Assembly: GCA_964352225.1 (NCBI GenBank)
Contig: CAYGRM010000173.1
Span: 1 to 13,444 of the forward strand
Direction of reading: 5' to 3'
Length of the DNA: 13,444 bases
Source: CAJQQY01 sp964352225
Lineage (GTDB): Bacteria > Bacteroidota > Bacteroidia > Chitinophagales > Saprospiraceae
Under the pieces are notes generated by a model. That model did not search any database and had not been told where the DNA came from. It worked only from the letters and a program-made list of their open reading frames with translations. Positions 1-5,756 of this stretch are shown here, piece by piece (position 1 is the first letter of the stretch; each line of letters starts with the position of its first letter). The translations under genes were made by a program, and so were the position numbers.

Positions 1-1
1 G

Positions 2-700
2 AATAAGCATGTGTTTAATGAACTAGAACATTTTTTTTCAGTATCAGCTCCAAAGAAAAAAACTTTAAAAGGAGTGATAATCACCGGGGCAGGGGAGAAG
101 GCATTTGTAGCCGGAGCAGATATCAAAGAATTTTTAGATTTTAAAGGAGATGATGCCATGAATGTTTCTGCAAGAGGACAGGGAGTTTTTGATTTGATTG
201 AAAAATTTCCTAAACCAGTTATTGCTGCAGTAAATGGTTTTGCTTTGGGGGGCGGTTGCGAATTGGCGATGGCTTGTCATATGCGAATTGCAAGCGATCG
301 GGCAAGGTTCGGACAACCTGAAGTTAATCTTGGGATCATTCCTGGTTATGGAGGGACACAGCGATTACCTCAATTAATTGGTCGAGGTCGAGCTTTGGAA
401 TATTTAATGACAGGTGATATGATTGGAGCAGAAGAAGCGTATCGAATAGGCTTAGTGAATCATGTGGTGCCTCATGGAGAGGAGGTTAAGAAAGCAAAAG
501 AGATCATTGAAAAAATTGCTTCCAAAGCACCAATAGCGATAGCAAAAATTATTGAGTGTGTGGATGATGCATACAACGGAACGATTGATGGGTTCGATTC
601 AGAAGTTCGATCGTTTGGTTCGGTTGCTCATTCTGAAGATTTTAAAGAAGGGGCGAGTGCATTTGTGGAAAGAAGAAAGGCAGAGTTTAAGGGCAAGTAA
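2..700 (+). CDS. Enoyl-CoA hydratase/isomerase (crotonase family), 5'-truncated by the window edge
   Basis: Crotonase-fold enzyme, most likely an enoyl-CoA hydratase adding water to trans-2-enoyl-CoA in cytosolic fatty acid beta-oxidation. Frame is open from base 2 (N-K-H-V-F-N-E-L), matching the usual region after the first strand, so about 25-30 N-terminal residues lie before the window. A GTG at 11 is in frame but is probably the Val of that sequence, not the start. Visible signatures, numbered from that GTG: oxyanion-hole region AGEKAFVAGADIKEF, then ALGGGCELAM with Glu84, then GQPEVNLGIIPGYGGTQRL with Glu104. The two Glu are 20 residues apart, the spacing of catalytic Glu144/Glu164 in rat crotonase, so hydratase activity is expected. 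The C-terminal helix ends FVERRKAEFKGK, as usual. A terminator follows directly. Exact acyl chain preference cannot be read from sequence. Confidence 0.93.
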   Translation, partial: NKHVFNELEHFFSVSAPKKKTLKGVIITGAGEKAFVAGADIKEFLDFKGDDAMNVSARGQGVFDLIEKFPKPVIAAVNGFALGGGCELAMACHMRIASDRARFGQPEVNLGIIPGYGGTQRLPQLIGRGRALEYLMTGDMIGAEEAYRIGLVNHVVPHGEEVKKAKEIIEKIASKAPIAIAKIIECVDDAYNGTIDGFDSEVRSFGSVAHSEDFKEGASAFVERRKAEFKGK

Positions 701-720
701 TTTTGCTTTAAAAATATTAA

Positions 721-760
721 AAAGGGTTGTCAGGGCATGAAGTGTTGACAGCCCTTTTTT
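721..760 (+). terminator. Intrinsic terminator after the enoyl-CoA hydratase gene
   Basis: A 10-bp stem pairs AGGGTTGTCA (723-732) with TGACAGCCCT (746-755), with one G-U pair and a 13-nt loop, and runs straight into six T. It starts about 20 bp after the stop codon and separates this gene from the ars-type cassette. Confidence 0.9.
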
Positions 761-780
761 GATATTTTTTAGCTTAAAGA

Positions 781-815
781 TTTGCATCATAAATTTATTA
801 TCGTATTTTTACGAT
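781..815 (+). promoter_or_regulatory. arsR promoter with ArsR-type operator O1 (inverted repeat 800-815)
   Basis: A perfect 16-bp inverted repeat, ATCGTATTTTTACGAT, lies 13 bp before the arsR start. A TTTG at 781-784 and TATTTTTA at 804-811 (one mismatch to TAnnTTTG), 19 bp apart, fit a Bacteroidota sigma-A promoter. The -7 box lies inside the inverted repeat, so a bound repressor would block it. The same repeat recurs at 1178-1193, which supports a real operator. Autoregulation by ArsR is inferred. Confidence 0.7.
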
Positions 816-828
816 TAAATAGACTAAC

Positions 829-1149
829 ATGGCAGTTGCAAAGAAAAATTTATTTACAATAGAAGAGAATAGAATTGCAGATTTGGCAAAGGCGATTGCT
901 CATCCTGCACGCGTATCTATCTTGTTATATTTAATAAAAAAAAATAGTTGTGTGTGTGGAGACATTGTCGAGGAGTTACCACTTTCGCAATCAACTGTTT
1001 CGCAGCATTTGAAAGAATTAAAACGAGTTGGAATTTTGCAAGGAGAGATTGAAGGAACAAAAACGTGCTATTGCATCAACCCAAAAGTATGGCTGGAGAT
1101 GGGAAACTTGTTTAAAGAACTGACAGAAAAATTTACAGGCTGTTGTTAA
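829..1149 (+). CDS. arsR: ArsR-family winged-helix metalloregulator (arsenic-type repressor)
   Basis: A 106-residue cytosolic dimeric repressor that would release DNA when it binds a thiophilic metalloid such as As(III) or Sb(III). The ArsR fold is clear: AHPARVSILLYL at residues 24-35, then NSCVCGDI at 39-46 in the place of the classical ELCVCDL metal-binding helix, then recognition helix LSQSTVSQHLKELKRVGIL at 52-70, then the wing GEIEGTKTCYCINP. Six Cys are present: C41 and C43 (the classical pair), C80 and C82 in the wing, and a terminal C105-C106. Length is typical. The start is placed by the alignment and by the promoter just upstream. Operator copies lie before it and before the next gene, suggesting it controls both. 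The inducing metal cannot be settled from sequence. Confidence 0.92.
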   Translation: MAVAKKNLFTIEENRIADLAKAIAHPARVSILLYLIKKNSCVCGDIVEELPLSQSTVSQHLKELKRVGILQGEIEGTKTCYCINPKVWLEMGNLFKELTEKFTGCC

Positions 1150-1164
1150 ATTAAAATGATTTTT

Positions 1165-1204
1165 TTTGATTTCAATCATCGTCTTTATACGATTAATATG
1201 TTTT
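1165..1204 (+). promoter_or_regulatory. Second ArsR-type operator O2 (1178-1193) with candidate promoter for the DUF6428 gene
   Basis: ATCGTCTTTATACGAT has the same half-sites, ATCGT and ACGAT, at the same 6-bp spacing as the repeat before arsR, and both copies continue with TTAA. A candidate -7 box TATGTTTT (1197-1204, one mismatch) and a weak -33 TTTC (1170-1173) flank it, placing the operator in the spacer. The operator ends 33 bp before the DUF6428 start. This suggests the second gene has its own ArsR-controlled promoter rather than relying only on read-through. Confidence 0.62.
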
Positions 1205-1226
1205 TAAATAATAAAAATTTCTAATT

Positions 1227-1736
1227 ATGAATACAGGAGAATTTCTAGAATTACTCGATCAAAATGAGGGCAAAGAGTTAACGTTTGAATACCAACAAAA
1301 TAATTTTGTTCCAGCAGCTTATCACATTACTGAGGTAAAAAGTAAACACATCGATTCTGTAGACTGTGGTGGGTTTGCACACTCCTATGATGAGACTGTC
1401 GTCCAATTATGGATTAGTGGAGAGGAGGAAAAAGATCGAGCAATGGAAACCGAAAAAGCACTTAAGATTTTTAATATCGTTGATTCCAAGACTGCGCTTA
1501 AAAGAGATACGCCAATATACTTTGAATGGGGACATGGTGACTTATTAACTTCTGTTTACAAAGTTCAAGCAGTAGAAAATACTGATAATAAAATTGTGGT
1601 GAAATTATTTGTTCCACCGACGGTTTGTAAACCAAGAGTTGCTTTGGAAATTGCACAAGGAAATAGCGAGGGCTGCTGTGGAAGCCCTTCATCCGAACTG
1701 GTTGAGTTAGGGCAAGCTGCTCGGAAGTGCTGTTAA
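1227..1736 (+). CDS. DUF6428-family protein, Cys-rich, arsenic-locus associated
   Basis: A 169-residue soluble protein without signal peptide or membrane segment. The stretch FVPAAYHITEVKSKHIDSVDCGG (residues 27-49) followed by VVQLWIS matches what I recall of DUF6428, a Bacteroidota family usually found beside arsR and arsenate reductase genes; its biochemical role is unknown. Cys residues are at 47, 134, 150-151 and 168-169. The last four form two vicinal pairs in a tail (EGCCGSP and ARKCC) that could bind trivalent arsenic, which is inference. It lies 77 bp after arsR, preceded by its own copy of the operator. A metalloid chaperone, buffer or reductase partner are all conceivable. Family assignment is from memory of the conserved motif and context, not from a search. 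Confidence 0.75.
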   Translation: MNTGEFLELLDQNEGKELTFEYQQNNFVPAAYHITEVKSKHIDSVDCGGFAHSYDETVVQLWISGEEEKDRAMETEKALKIFNIVDSKTALKRDTPIYFEWGHGDLLTSVYKVQAVENTDNKIVVKLFVPPTVCKPRVALEIAQGNSEGCCGSPSSELVELGQAARKCC

Positions 1737-1737
1737 A

Positions 1738-1841
1738 TTTTTTTGGAATATCGAATAACGACTTAAGAATAAGGATTTGAGAAGTATCGTCAAACTTCAT
1801 AAATCATTGTTTTTAAGTCGTTATTCGATATTCTAAAAAAA
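1738..1841. repeat. 104-bp near-perfect palindrome between the DUF6428 and acetyltransferase genes
   Basis: Positions 1738-1785 pair with 1794-1841 without a single bulge around one centre. A perfect 21-bp core arm (1746-1766 with 1813-1833) is extended outward by T7/A7 and inward by further pairs. The only mispairs are 1773/1806 and 1780/1799, with four G-T pairs and an 8-base loop. It begins one base after the DUF6428 stop and ends 13 bp before the next start. The T-rich left end and A-rich right end would let it terminate transcription from either side. AATATCGAATAACGA-type hairpins are familiar to me as dispersed intergenic repeats in Bacteroidota, but I see no target duplication here. 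Confidence 0.85.
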
Positions 1842-1854
1842 ATCACTTATATCA

Positions 1855-2340
1855 ATGAAAATTCGTCCCCTCCAAAAAGCAGATTGGCCATTCGTTCGAC
1901 AAATTTATCAAGAAGGAATTGATACTGGAGTCGCCACCTTCGAAACCGAAGTTCCCGACTGGGAAACTTGGAATGCTAAATTTTTACCTACCTGCAGATT
2001 AGTTGTAGAACATGAAAATAAAATTTTAGGCTGGGCGGTTTTATCTGCTGTTTCCAAAAGATATGTGTATCGAGGCGTAGCAGAAGTAACGATTTATCGA
2101 GATTTAAAATGTACCCTAAAAGGAATTGGTTCCGTCTTAATGTCAGCATTGATTGAAGTTTCTGAAAAAGAAAAATTTTGGACATTACAATCAAGTATTT
2201 TTCCTGAAAATAAGGCAAGCCTTCACTTACATGAGAAATTTGGTTTTAGGGTGATTGGTAGACGCGAACGAATAGCTCAAAGAAATGGAAAATGGAATGA
2301 TACCATCATCATGGAGCGTAGAAGTTCCGTTGTCAATTGA
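1855..2340 (+). CDS. GNAT N-acetyltransferase of the phosphinothricin/arsinothricin (PAT, ArsN1-like) group
   Basis: A 161-residue cytosolic acetyl-CoA-dependent N-acetyltransferase. It has the PAT-group layout: IRPLQKADWPFVRQIYQEGI at the N-terminus, ATFETEVPDWETW, then GWAVLSAVSKRYVYRGVAEVTIY with Arg73 and Glu77, and SLHLHEKFGFRVIGRRERIA followed by NGKWNDTIIMERR. Relatives acetylate phosphinothricin, methionine sulfoximine or, in ars operons (ArsN1), arsinothricin. Its position behind arsR and a DUF6428 gene favours the ArsN1-like role, which is inference. The acetyl-CoA loop reads T87-L-K-G-I-G92, lacking the usual Gln/Arg at the first position, although GxG is kept. The long palindrome upstream may uncouple it from the DUF6428 transcript. 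Substrate is not provable here. Confidence 0.85.
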   Translation: MKIRPLQKADWPFVRQIYQEGIDTGVATFETEVPDWETWNAKFLPTCRLVVEHENKILGWAVLSAVSKRYVYRGVAEVTIYRDLKCTLKGIGSVLMSALIEVSEKEKFWTLQSSIFPENKASLHLHEKFGFRVIGRRERIAQRNGKWNDTIIMERRSSVVN

Positions 2341-2363
2341 TAATCAATGACTTATACAACTAG

Positions 2364-2395
2364 TTTTTACTTTTATGAAAAAAGTGGTACTTTTG
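2364..2395 (+). promoter_or_regulatory. Bacteroidota-type promoter for the HU-CCDC81/SPOR gene
   Basis: TACTTTTG at 2388-2395 is an exact TAnnTTTG -7 box. A T-rich TTTT at 2364-2367 gives a 20-bp spacer but is a weak -33. Transcription would start near 2402, leaving a leader of about 70 nt. In that leader a 10-codon frame (2438-2470) ends one base before the main ATG at 2472. Confidence 0.6.
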
Positions 2396-2471
2396 TATTT
2401 CAATAATTAAACAAATTATTACTCCCATCTCCCTACAATGGAAATGAAGGGAAACCGTAAAATTTTATAAC

Positions 2472-3667
2472 ATGGCATATGACGTAGCTTCTAGCATAAA
2501 TGAGTTACTTTTCGAAAAAAACTCAGTTGTTGTACCTGGTTTTGGAGGGTTCGAACTTCAACTACAACCTGCAAATATTGACCACATCAAATCGACTATT
2601 TCTCCTCCAAATAAGATCCCTTCTTTTAATAAAAATTTAACCATTAACGATGGTGTTTTGGTAGATTATATCAAAAACCAAAACAATTGTACGTTGGAAC
2701 AGGCCTATAAAATTATAGAAGATTTTGTGGAGGAAATAGAAGCTAAAATTGAAAAAAAAGAAATTGTTGAATTTCCAAAGGTGGGAAGGATTTATAAGGA
2801 TTATAATAAATCACTTCAATTTTTGCCTTATGATACTAATTTCAATTCTGACGCTTTTGGATTACCAACTATCGAAATTCATCCTTTTTCCAGAAGTGAA
2901 TCTGTCAAAAAAGAAACAGCTACTATTGCTGCAGCTTCTCTTGATTTGACGAATGCGCCTTCTGAATCTGCTAAGAAAAAAGCTCTAATTTTTGATGAGC
3001 CAACTCCTGAGCCCAAACAAACTCCTGAAGAAATTCGAGTAGGTGGCATTCCCGTTGAGGAAAATAAACGTTTTTCTAAATGGGCACGGGTATCCTTGCC
3101 TTTGTTGATTTTAGTTTCTATTGCATTTATCGCTTTGAGCTATTTTTTACTTCGAGATAATCAGCCAAAAACTGCTGATGGAAGTCAATCGGTCAATTCA
3201 ATGGCTGTAAATGATAATAAAAAAGTTAATACTGCTCCTTCAATTGATGATGCTGAGATTACAACTTTGCCAGAGGAACCAATTTCAGAAAATACGGAAA
3301 GGTTGGAAGCTGATATTGCTGCAGGAAATTCAACTACAGATGAAGTAGACGAACCCATTAATAATGAGGAATTGAGTTCAAATTCTACTGAAAATACTTC
3401 TACTGAAAATACTTCTACTGAAAATGAATGTATCGTCATCGTAGGGCAATTTGGTAGCAAAGCGAATGCTGAGAAAATGGCTAGCAAGGTGGAGAAAGAT
3501 GGCTACGAATCTTACCAAGGATGGAATGAAGAAAAGCAATGGAATACNNNNNNNNNNGGAATACTGTTGGAGTTAAATTCAACTACACTAGTGAAAGTAA
3601 AAAACAAAGAATGCTTCGTCAGCTCAAAAATAAGTATGACGATTCAGCATGGATTTTAAGAGAATAA
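2472..3667 (+). CDS. HU-CCDC81 and SPOR domain envelope protein (interrupted by an assembly gap)
   Basis: A single-pass envelope protein. Residues 1 to about 125 form the paired HU-CCDC81 module (VVPGFGGFELQLQP, then FPKVGRIYKD and LQFLPYDTNFNSDAFGLP), an HU/IHF-like fold found in Bacteroidota. A linker leads to a membrane helix at about 206-228 (LPLLILVSIAFIALSYFLL), an acidic Ser/Thr/Asn-rich stretch, and a SPOR domain from about Cys320 (CIVIVGQFGSKANAEKMASK), which in other proteins binds denuded septal peptidoglycan. Ten N at 3548-3557 break the frame. GGAATAC stands on both sides; overlapping the copies gives W-N-T-V-G-V-K-F-N-Y and an end ...YDDSAWILRE with stop TAA at 3665-3667, a normal SPOR ending, about 392 residues. 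Reading through the N run instead gives an unrelated tail stopping at 3659. Convergent with the VanW gene. Confidence 0.88.
3384..3425 (+). repeat. 15-bp tandem repeat, 2.8 copies, inside the HU-CCDC81/SPOR gene
   Basis: The unit TCTACTGAAAATACT occurs at 3384-3398 and 3399-3413, with 12 bases of a third copy to 3425. It encodes S-T-E-N-T repeats in the periplasmic linker just before the SPOR domain. The unit is a multiple of three, so copy-number change would alter linker length without shifting the frame. Confidence 0.9.
3548..3557. other. Assembly gap (10 N) within the SPOR domain coding region
   Basis: The seven bases before the gap (3541-3547) and after it (3558-3564) are identical, GGAATAC. 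This suggests the two contigs overlap and that no sequence is missing. Removing 17 bases restores a correct SPOR C-terminus. Confidence 0.9.
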
Positions 3668-3704
3668 AGAAGTTTGGAAAAACACTTTCCTAAACATCGA
3701 TTTT

Positions 3705-3745
3705 AAAGCGCGTAACGAGACTCTAGTTTTGTTGCGCCTTTTTTT
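3705..3745 (+). terminator. Probable terminator between convergent genes
   Basis: AAAGCGC..AAC (3705-3716) pairs with GTTGCGCC.TT (3731-3740) with a small bulge, followed by seven T (3739-3745). It sits about 40 bp after the SPOR gene stop. A second weaker hairpin, GTTTGGAAA with TTTCCTAAAC, lies at 3672-3695. The stem is imperfect, so strength is uncertain. Confidence 0.6.
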
Positions 3746-3763
3746 ATCTGTGGGGAATAAATC

Positions 3764-4477
3764 TTATAGATTTTTATAAAAATTATCTGAGCAATTTTCT
3801 CTTATCCCATTTCTTTCCCGAATTACTTTTACCCGTTTCCCATTTTCTTTTTTTTCTATAAAAAACTCAACGACACATTTCTTAATAGCTTTTTCAGCGC
3901 ATAGATGAATCACCATCTCATCTTCTAATATTTCAAATTGAAATGAAATTGGAAAATCAAAACTATTCAAAAATCTCAAATCTTTATGCCCAAACACGAC
4001 TGTCGCATCCGATCCCATAGGAGTATACCGACTCGCCTCCGTATAAATATCCAAACTATGTGGATGTCTTTCTAAAAATTCCAAGCCAGCTTCTAAAATC
4101 AAATAGTACATTATTCCGCTCAACTGACAAAGGCCGCCTCCATAATCTAAATCTAATTTATTACCCACCAAGTTGCGTCCTTTTTTAAAACCATTTTGAG
4201 GAGTAGGTTGAGGAATCAAATGCCAATAGGAAAAAATTTGTTGAGGTGGTATTTCTAAATTTTCAATATGCCGAATCGCTAATCGTAAGTTGTGTTTTTT
4301 GTTTTCTGAATAATCATTTTTTCGAATCGGTTGACTCATGGAAAGTTGTCTAGGAAAGGAAGTTCGAGGAGCATCTTTTTTTACAAAAGAAAAATAGCGG
4401 AAGGAGAAAACATCTTTTACAAAAGTAAAAAGAACTCGAAGTAGAAGACGAAGATGAGGTGGGATAATTTTTTTCAA
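3764..4477 (-). CDS. VanW family protein
   Basis: A 237-residue protein with the VanW core: FSYWHLIPQPTPQNGFKKGRNLV (residues 82-104), DYGGGLCQLSG (111-121, with invariant Cys117), then LEAGLEFLERHPHS (128-141), PMGSDATVVFGHKDLRFLN and a C-terminal beta-rich stretch. VanW is named for an accessory gene in some vancomycin-resistance clusters, but its activity is not established and most homologues, like this one, are not next to vanHAX genes. No signal peptide is clear; residues 8-32 are basic and aromatic rather than a true membrane helix. Its start lies 8 bp after the methyltransferase stop, so the two are very likely one transcript. It should not be read as evidence of glycopeptide resistance. 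Confidence 0.9.
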   Translation of the reverse strand: MKKIIPPHLRLLLRVLFTFVKDVFSFRYFSFVKKDAPRTSFPRQLSMSQPIRKNDYSENKKHNLRLAIRHIENLEIPPQQIFSYWHLIPQPTPQNGFKKGRNLVGNKLDLDYGGGLCQLSGIMYYLILEAGLEFLERHPHSLDIYTEASRYTPMGSDATVVFGHKDLRFLNSFDFPISFQFEILEDEMVIHLCAEKAIKKCVVEFFIEKKENGKRVKVIRERNGIRENCSDNFYKNL

Positions 4478-4485
4478 AAACTAGA

Positions 4486-5166
4486 TTATTTCTTTCTCAA
4501 AAATACAAAATGATAAGAAGCCCATTTTTTCAAAAAAGACTTACACAGCCAAGAATCTATTTTCCTAAAGAATGATCGAAGCGAAACGGGTACTCGATGA
4601 ATCGGAAAAAATAAAACGCCTTCATAACCTTCCAACTCAAATAAATTACCGGTTAATTTTTGCATGGCATCTATATCTAGTGCAGTATTCCCATGCCAAC
4701 CCTCTTTTTGATAATTAATCAATTGCCTTCGAGCTTTTGATGGAAAATCAAAAATTAAGATCCCATTTGGTTTTAAAATTCGAGATGCTTCTTGAATGGT
4801 TTTTTGAATAGTAATTAAATCTAAGTGCATAAAAACATGTAAACTATAAATTGCCTCAAATGATCCGTTTTCAAAAGGCAGATTGGAAATATCACTTACG
4901 GTTAATTGATGATTGGGAAATTTAGATTGTGCAACTTTCAACATCCCTTCACTAAAGTCAACTCCATTTTCTGCAAGATCCAAAAAACGACCAGTTCCAC
5001 ACCCCATATCTAAAATTGATTTTTTAGAAATATGACCCAACCTATGCACTAAAATTTGTCGTTCCTGTAAGTGAAGGTACTGTCCATAAGAGTTATTGAA
5101 GCGGTCATCATCATATTCAGAAGCAAGTTGATCGTAGTAATTTTTTATAGCCGTTTTTTCTTCCAT
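4486..5166 (-). CDS. Class I SAM-dependent methyltransferase
   Basis: A 226-residue cytosolic Rossmann-fold methyltransferase of the Methyltransf_11/25 type. Motif I is ILDMGCGTGRFLDLA (residues 51-65); NGVDFSEGMLKVAQSKFP carries the acidic residue after strand 2; VSDISNLPF with ENGSFEAIYSLHVFMHL and ASRILKPNGILIFDFP cover motifs II-III. The N-terminal AIKNYYDQLASEYDDDRFNN is the helix commonly seen in small-molecule and quinone/lipid methyltransferases. A C-terminal basic stretch (RSFFRKIDSWLCKSFLKKWASYH) could contact membrane or substrate. First gene of a two-gene unit with the VanW-family gene. The acceptor substrate cannot be named. Start codon at 5166 fits the usual N-terminal length. 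Confidence 0.9.
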   Translation of the reverse strand: MEEKTAIKNYYDQLASEYDDDRFNNSYGQYLHLQERQILVHRLGHISKKSILDMGCGTGRFLDLAENGVDFSEGMLKVAQSKFPNHQLTVSDISNLPFENGSFEAIYSLHVFMHLDLITIQKTIQEASRILKPNGILIFDFPSKARRQLINYQKEGWHGNTALDIDAMQKLTGNLFELEGYEGVLFFPIHRVPVSLRSFFRKIDSWLCKSFLKKWASYHFVFLRKK

Positions 5167-5354
5167 TTTTGTTGAAAAAATTGAATTTGGTGAGAGATTT
5201 TAAAAGCGAAAATAAATTTTTATAAATTTAGAATTATTGAATGTTAGTTGGTTTTATCGGTTTATATAAAATTAAATTCTGTTTTAAAATTAAAAAGTAC
5301 TTTTATTTAGAATTTTATTTTGTAAAAATGCTTTTTTTAGCGAACTATTCAATC

Positions 5355-5362
5355 TACATTTG
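5355..5362 (+). promoter_or_regulatory. Candidate -7 promoter box in the pre-kdsA gap
   Basis: TACATTTG matches TAnnTTTG exactly. The region about 20 bp upstream is T-rich (5332-5338) but lacks a clean TTTG. It points towards the inverted repeats and, about 400 bp further, kdsA, so it could drive a small transcript or a long kdsA leader. Confidence 0.4.
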
Positions 5363-5398
5363 TGTTACAATTACAAGAAATATAAGATTAAATCCAGC

Positions 5399-5416
5399 AA
5401 CGTAAAAAGTTACGTT
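5399..5416. repeat. Short inverted repeat AACGTAA-N4-TTACGTT
   Basis: A perfect 7-bp inverted repeat with 4-bp spacer, about 37 bp after the -7 box at 5355. It could be a protein operator or an RNA hairpin in a leader. It differs from the ArsR-type operators. Confidence 0.5.
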
Positions 5417-5517
5417 TATAAATATAAAATGAGAAAAACTTGGTTATTAAGTTCAGTTTTTGAGAACTCAATTAAGAAAGTAGGTTTGTAATGTTTATGA
5501 AAACTTAAAATGGTCTT

Positions 5518-5595
5518 ACTCTCGCAAAGGCGTAAAGGTTTATTGAAAAAATCAATCGAATTTTATACTTTACAACTAAGCGTTTTTGCGAGAGT
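5518..5595. repeat. Long imperfect hairpin in the pre-kdsA gap
   Basis: ACTCTCGCAAAGGCGT (5518-5533) pairs with GCGTTTTTGCGAGAGT (5580-5595): an 11-bp perfect end, two G-T pairs, C-G and G-C, then a T-G pair. The 46-base interior contains a smaller hairpin, TTGA-N5-TCAA at 5543-5555. GAAATTTTTC follows the right arm, so it could act as a terminator on the + strand. No direct repeats flank it. Confidence 0.65.
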
Positions 5596-5689
5596 GAAAT
5601 TTTTCTTCCCGAAAACGTATTTCAAAAATAGCTAATATTTTCTTTTTTAAAGAATTTTTGGTAAGTAAATTATAAGACCAATTATGGTA

Positions 5690-5699
5690 NNNNNNNNNN
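5690..5699. other. Assembly gap (10 N) before kdsA
   Basis: Ten N with no matching ends on the two sides, so the true gap length is unknown. Part of the kdsA promoter may be missing here. Confidence 0.9.
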
Positions 5700-5756
5700 A
5701 AACAATGGTTAAAAGTTCACTATATCAAAATTAATTAATTACAAACCTAAAGAACA

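Larger units (their letters stand above)
5167..5756. other. 590-bp gap between divergent methyltransferase and kdsA genes
   Basis: Very AT-rich. It must hold the promoters of the two flanking divergent units. Visible elements are an exact -7 box TACATTTG (5355-5362, + strand), a short inverted repeat (5399-5416), a 20-codon open frame 5429-5491 (ATG to TAA, MRKTWLLSSVFENSIKKVGL), a long imperfect hairpin (5518-5595) and ten N (5690-5699). No tRNA, known riboswitch or longer coding region was recognised. I could not fix a convincing promoter immediately before either flanking gene. Confidence 0.6.

Noticed and set aside
11..13. GTG as the start of the enoyl-CoA hydratase gene
   Set aside because: The frame stays open to base 2 and the residues before it fit the family, while about 25-30 N-terminal residues would be missing. 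The gene is cut by the window edge.
1498..1800. 100-codon open frame on the - strand over the DUF6428 gene and palindrome
   Set aside because: It overlaps a convincing gene and runs out of the long palindrome; no recognisable protein features.
1746..1833. The 104-bp palindrome as an insertion with target duplication
   Set aside because: The flanks are complementary T and A runs, not direct repeats.
3384..3425. Phase-variable tandem repeat
   Set aside because: The 15-bp unit keeps the frame, so copy changes cannot switch the gene on or off.
3185..3487. 100-codon open frame on the - strand inside the SPOR protein gene
   Set aside because: It is the complement of the low-complexity Ser/Thr/Glu linker and the 15-bp repeat, with no family resemblance.
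3764..4477. Vancomycin-resistance locus
   Set aside because: Only a VanW-family protein is present, with no ligase, dehydrogenase, dipeptidase or two-component genes.
5167..5756. tRNA, known riboswitch or CRISPR array in the gap
   Set aside because: No tRNA-like arms, no recognised aptamer core and no regularly spaced repeats were found.
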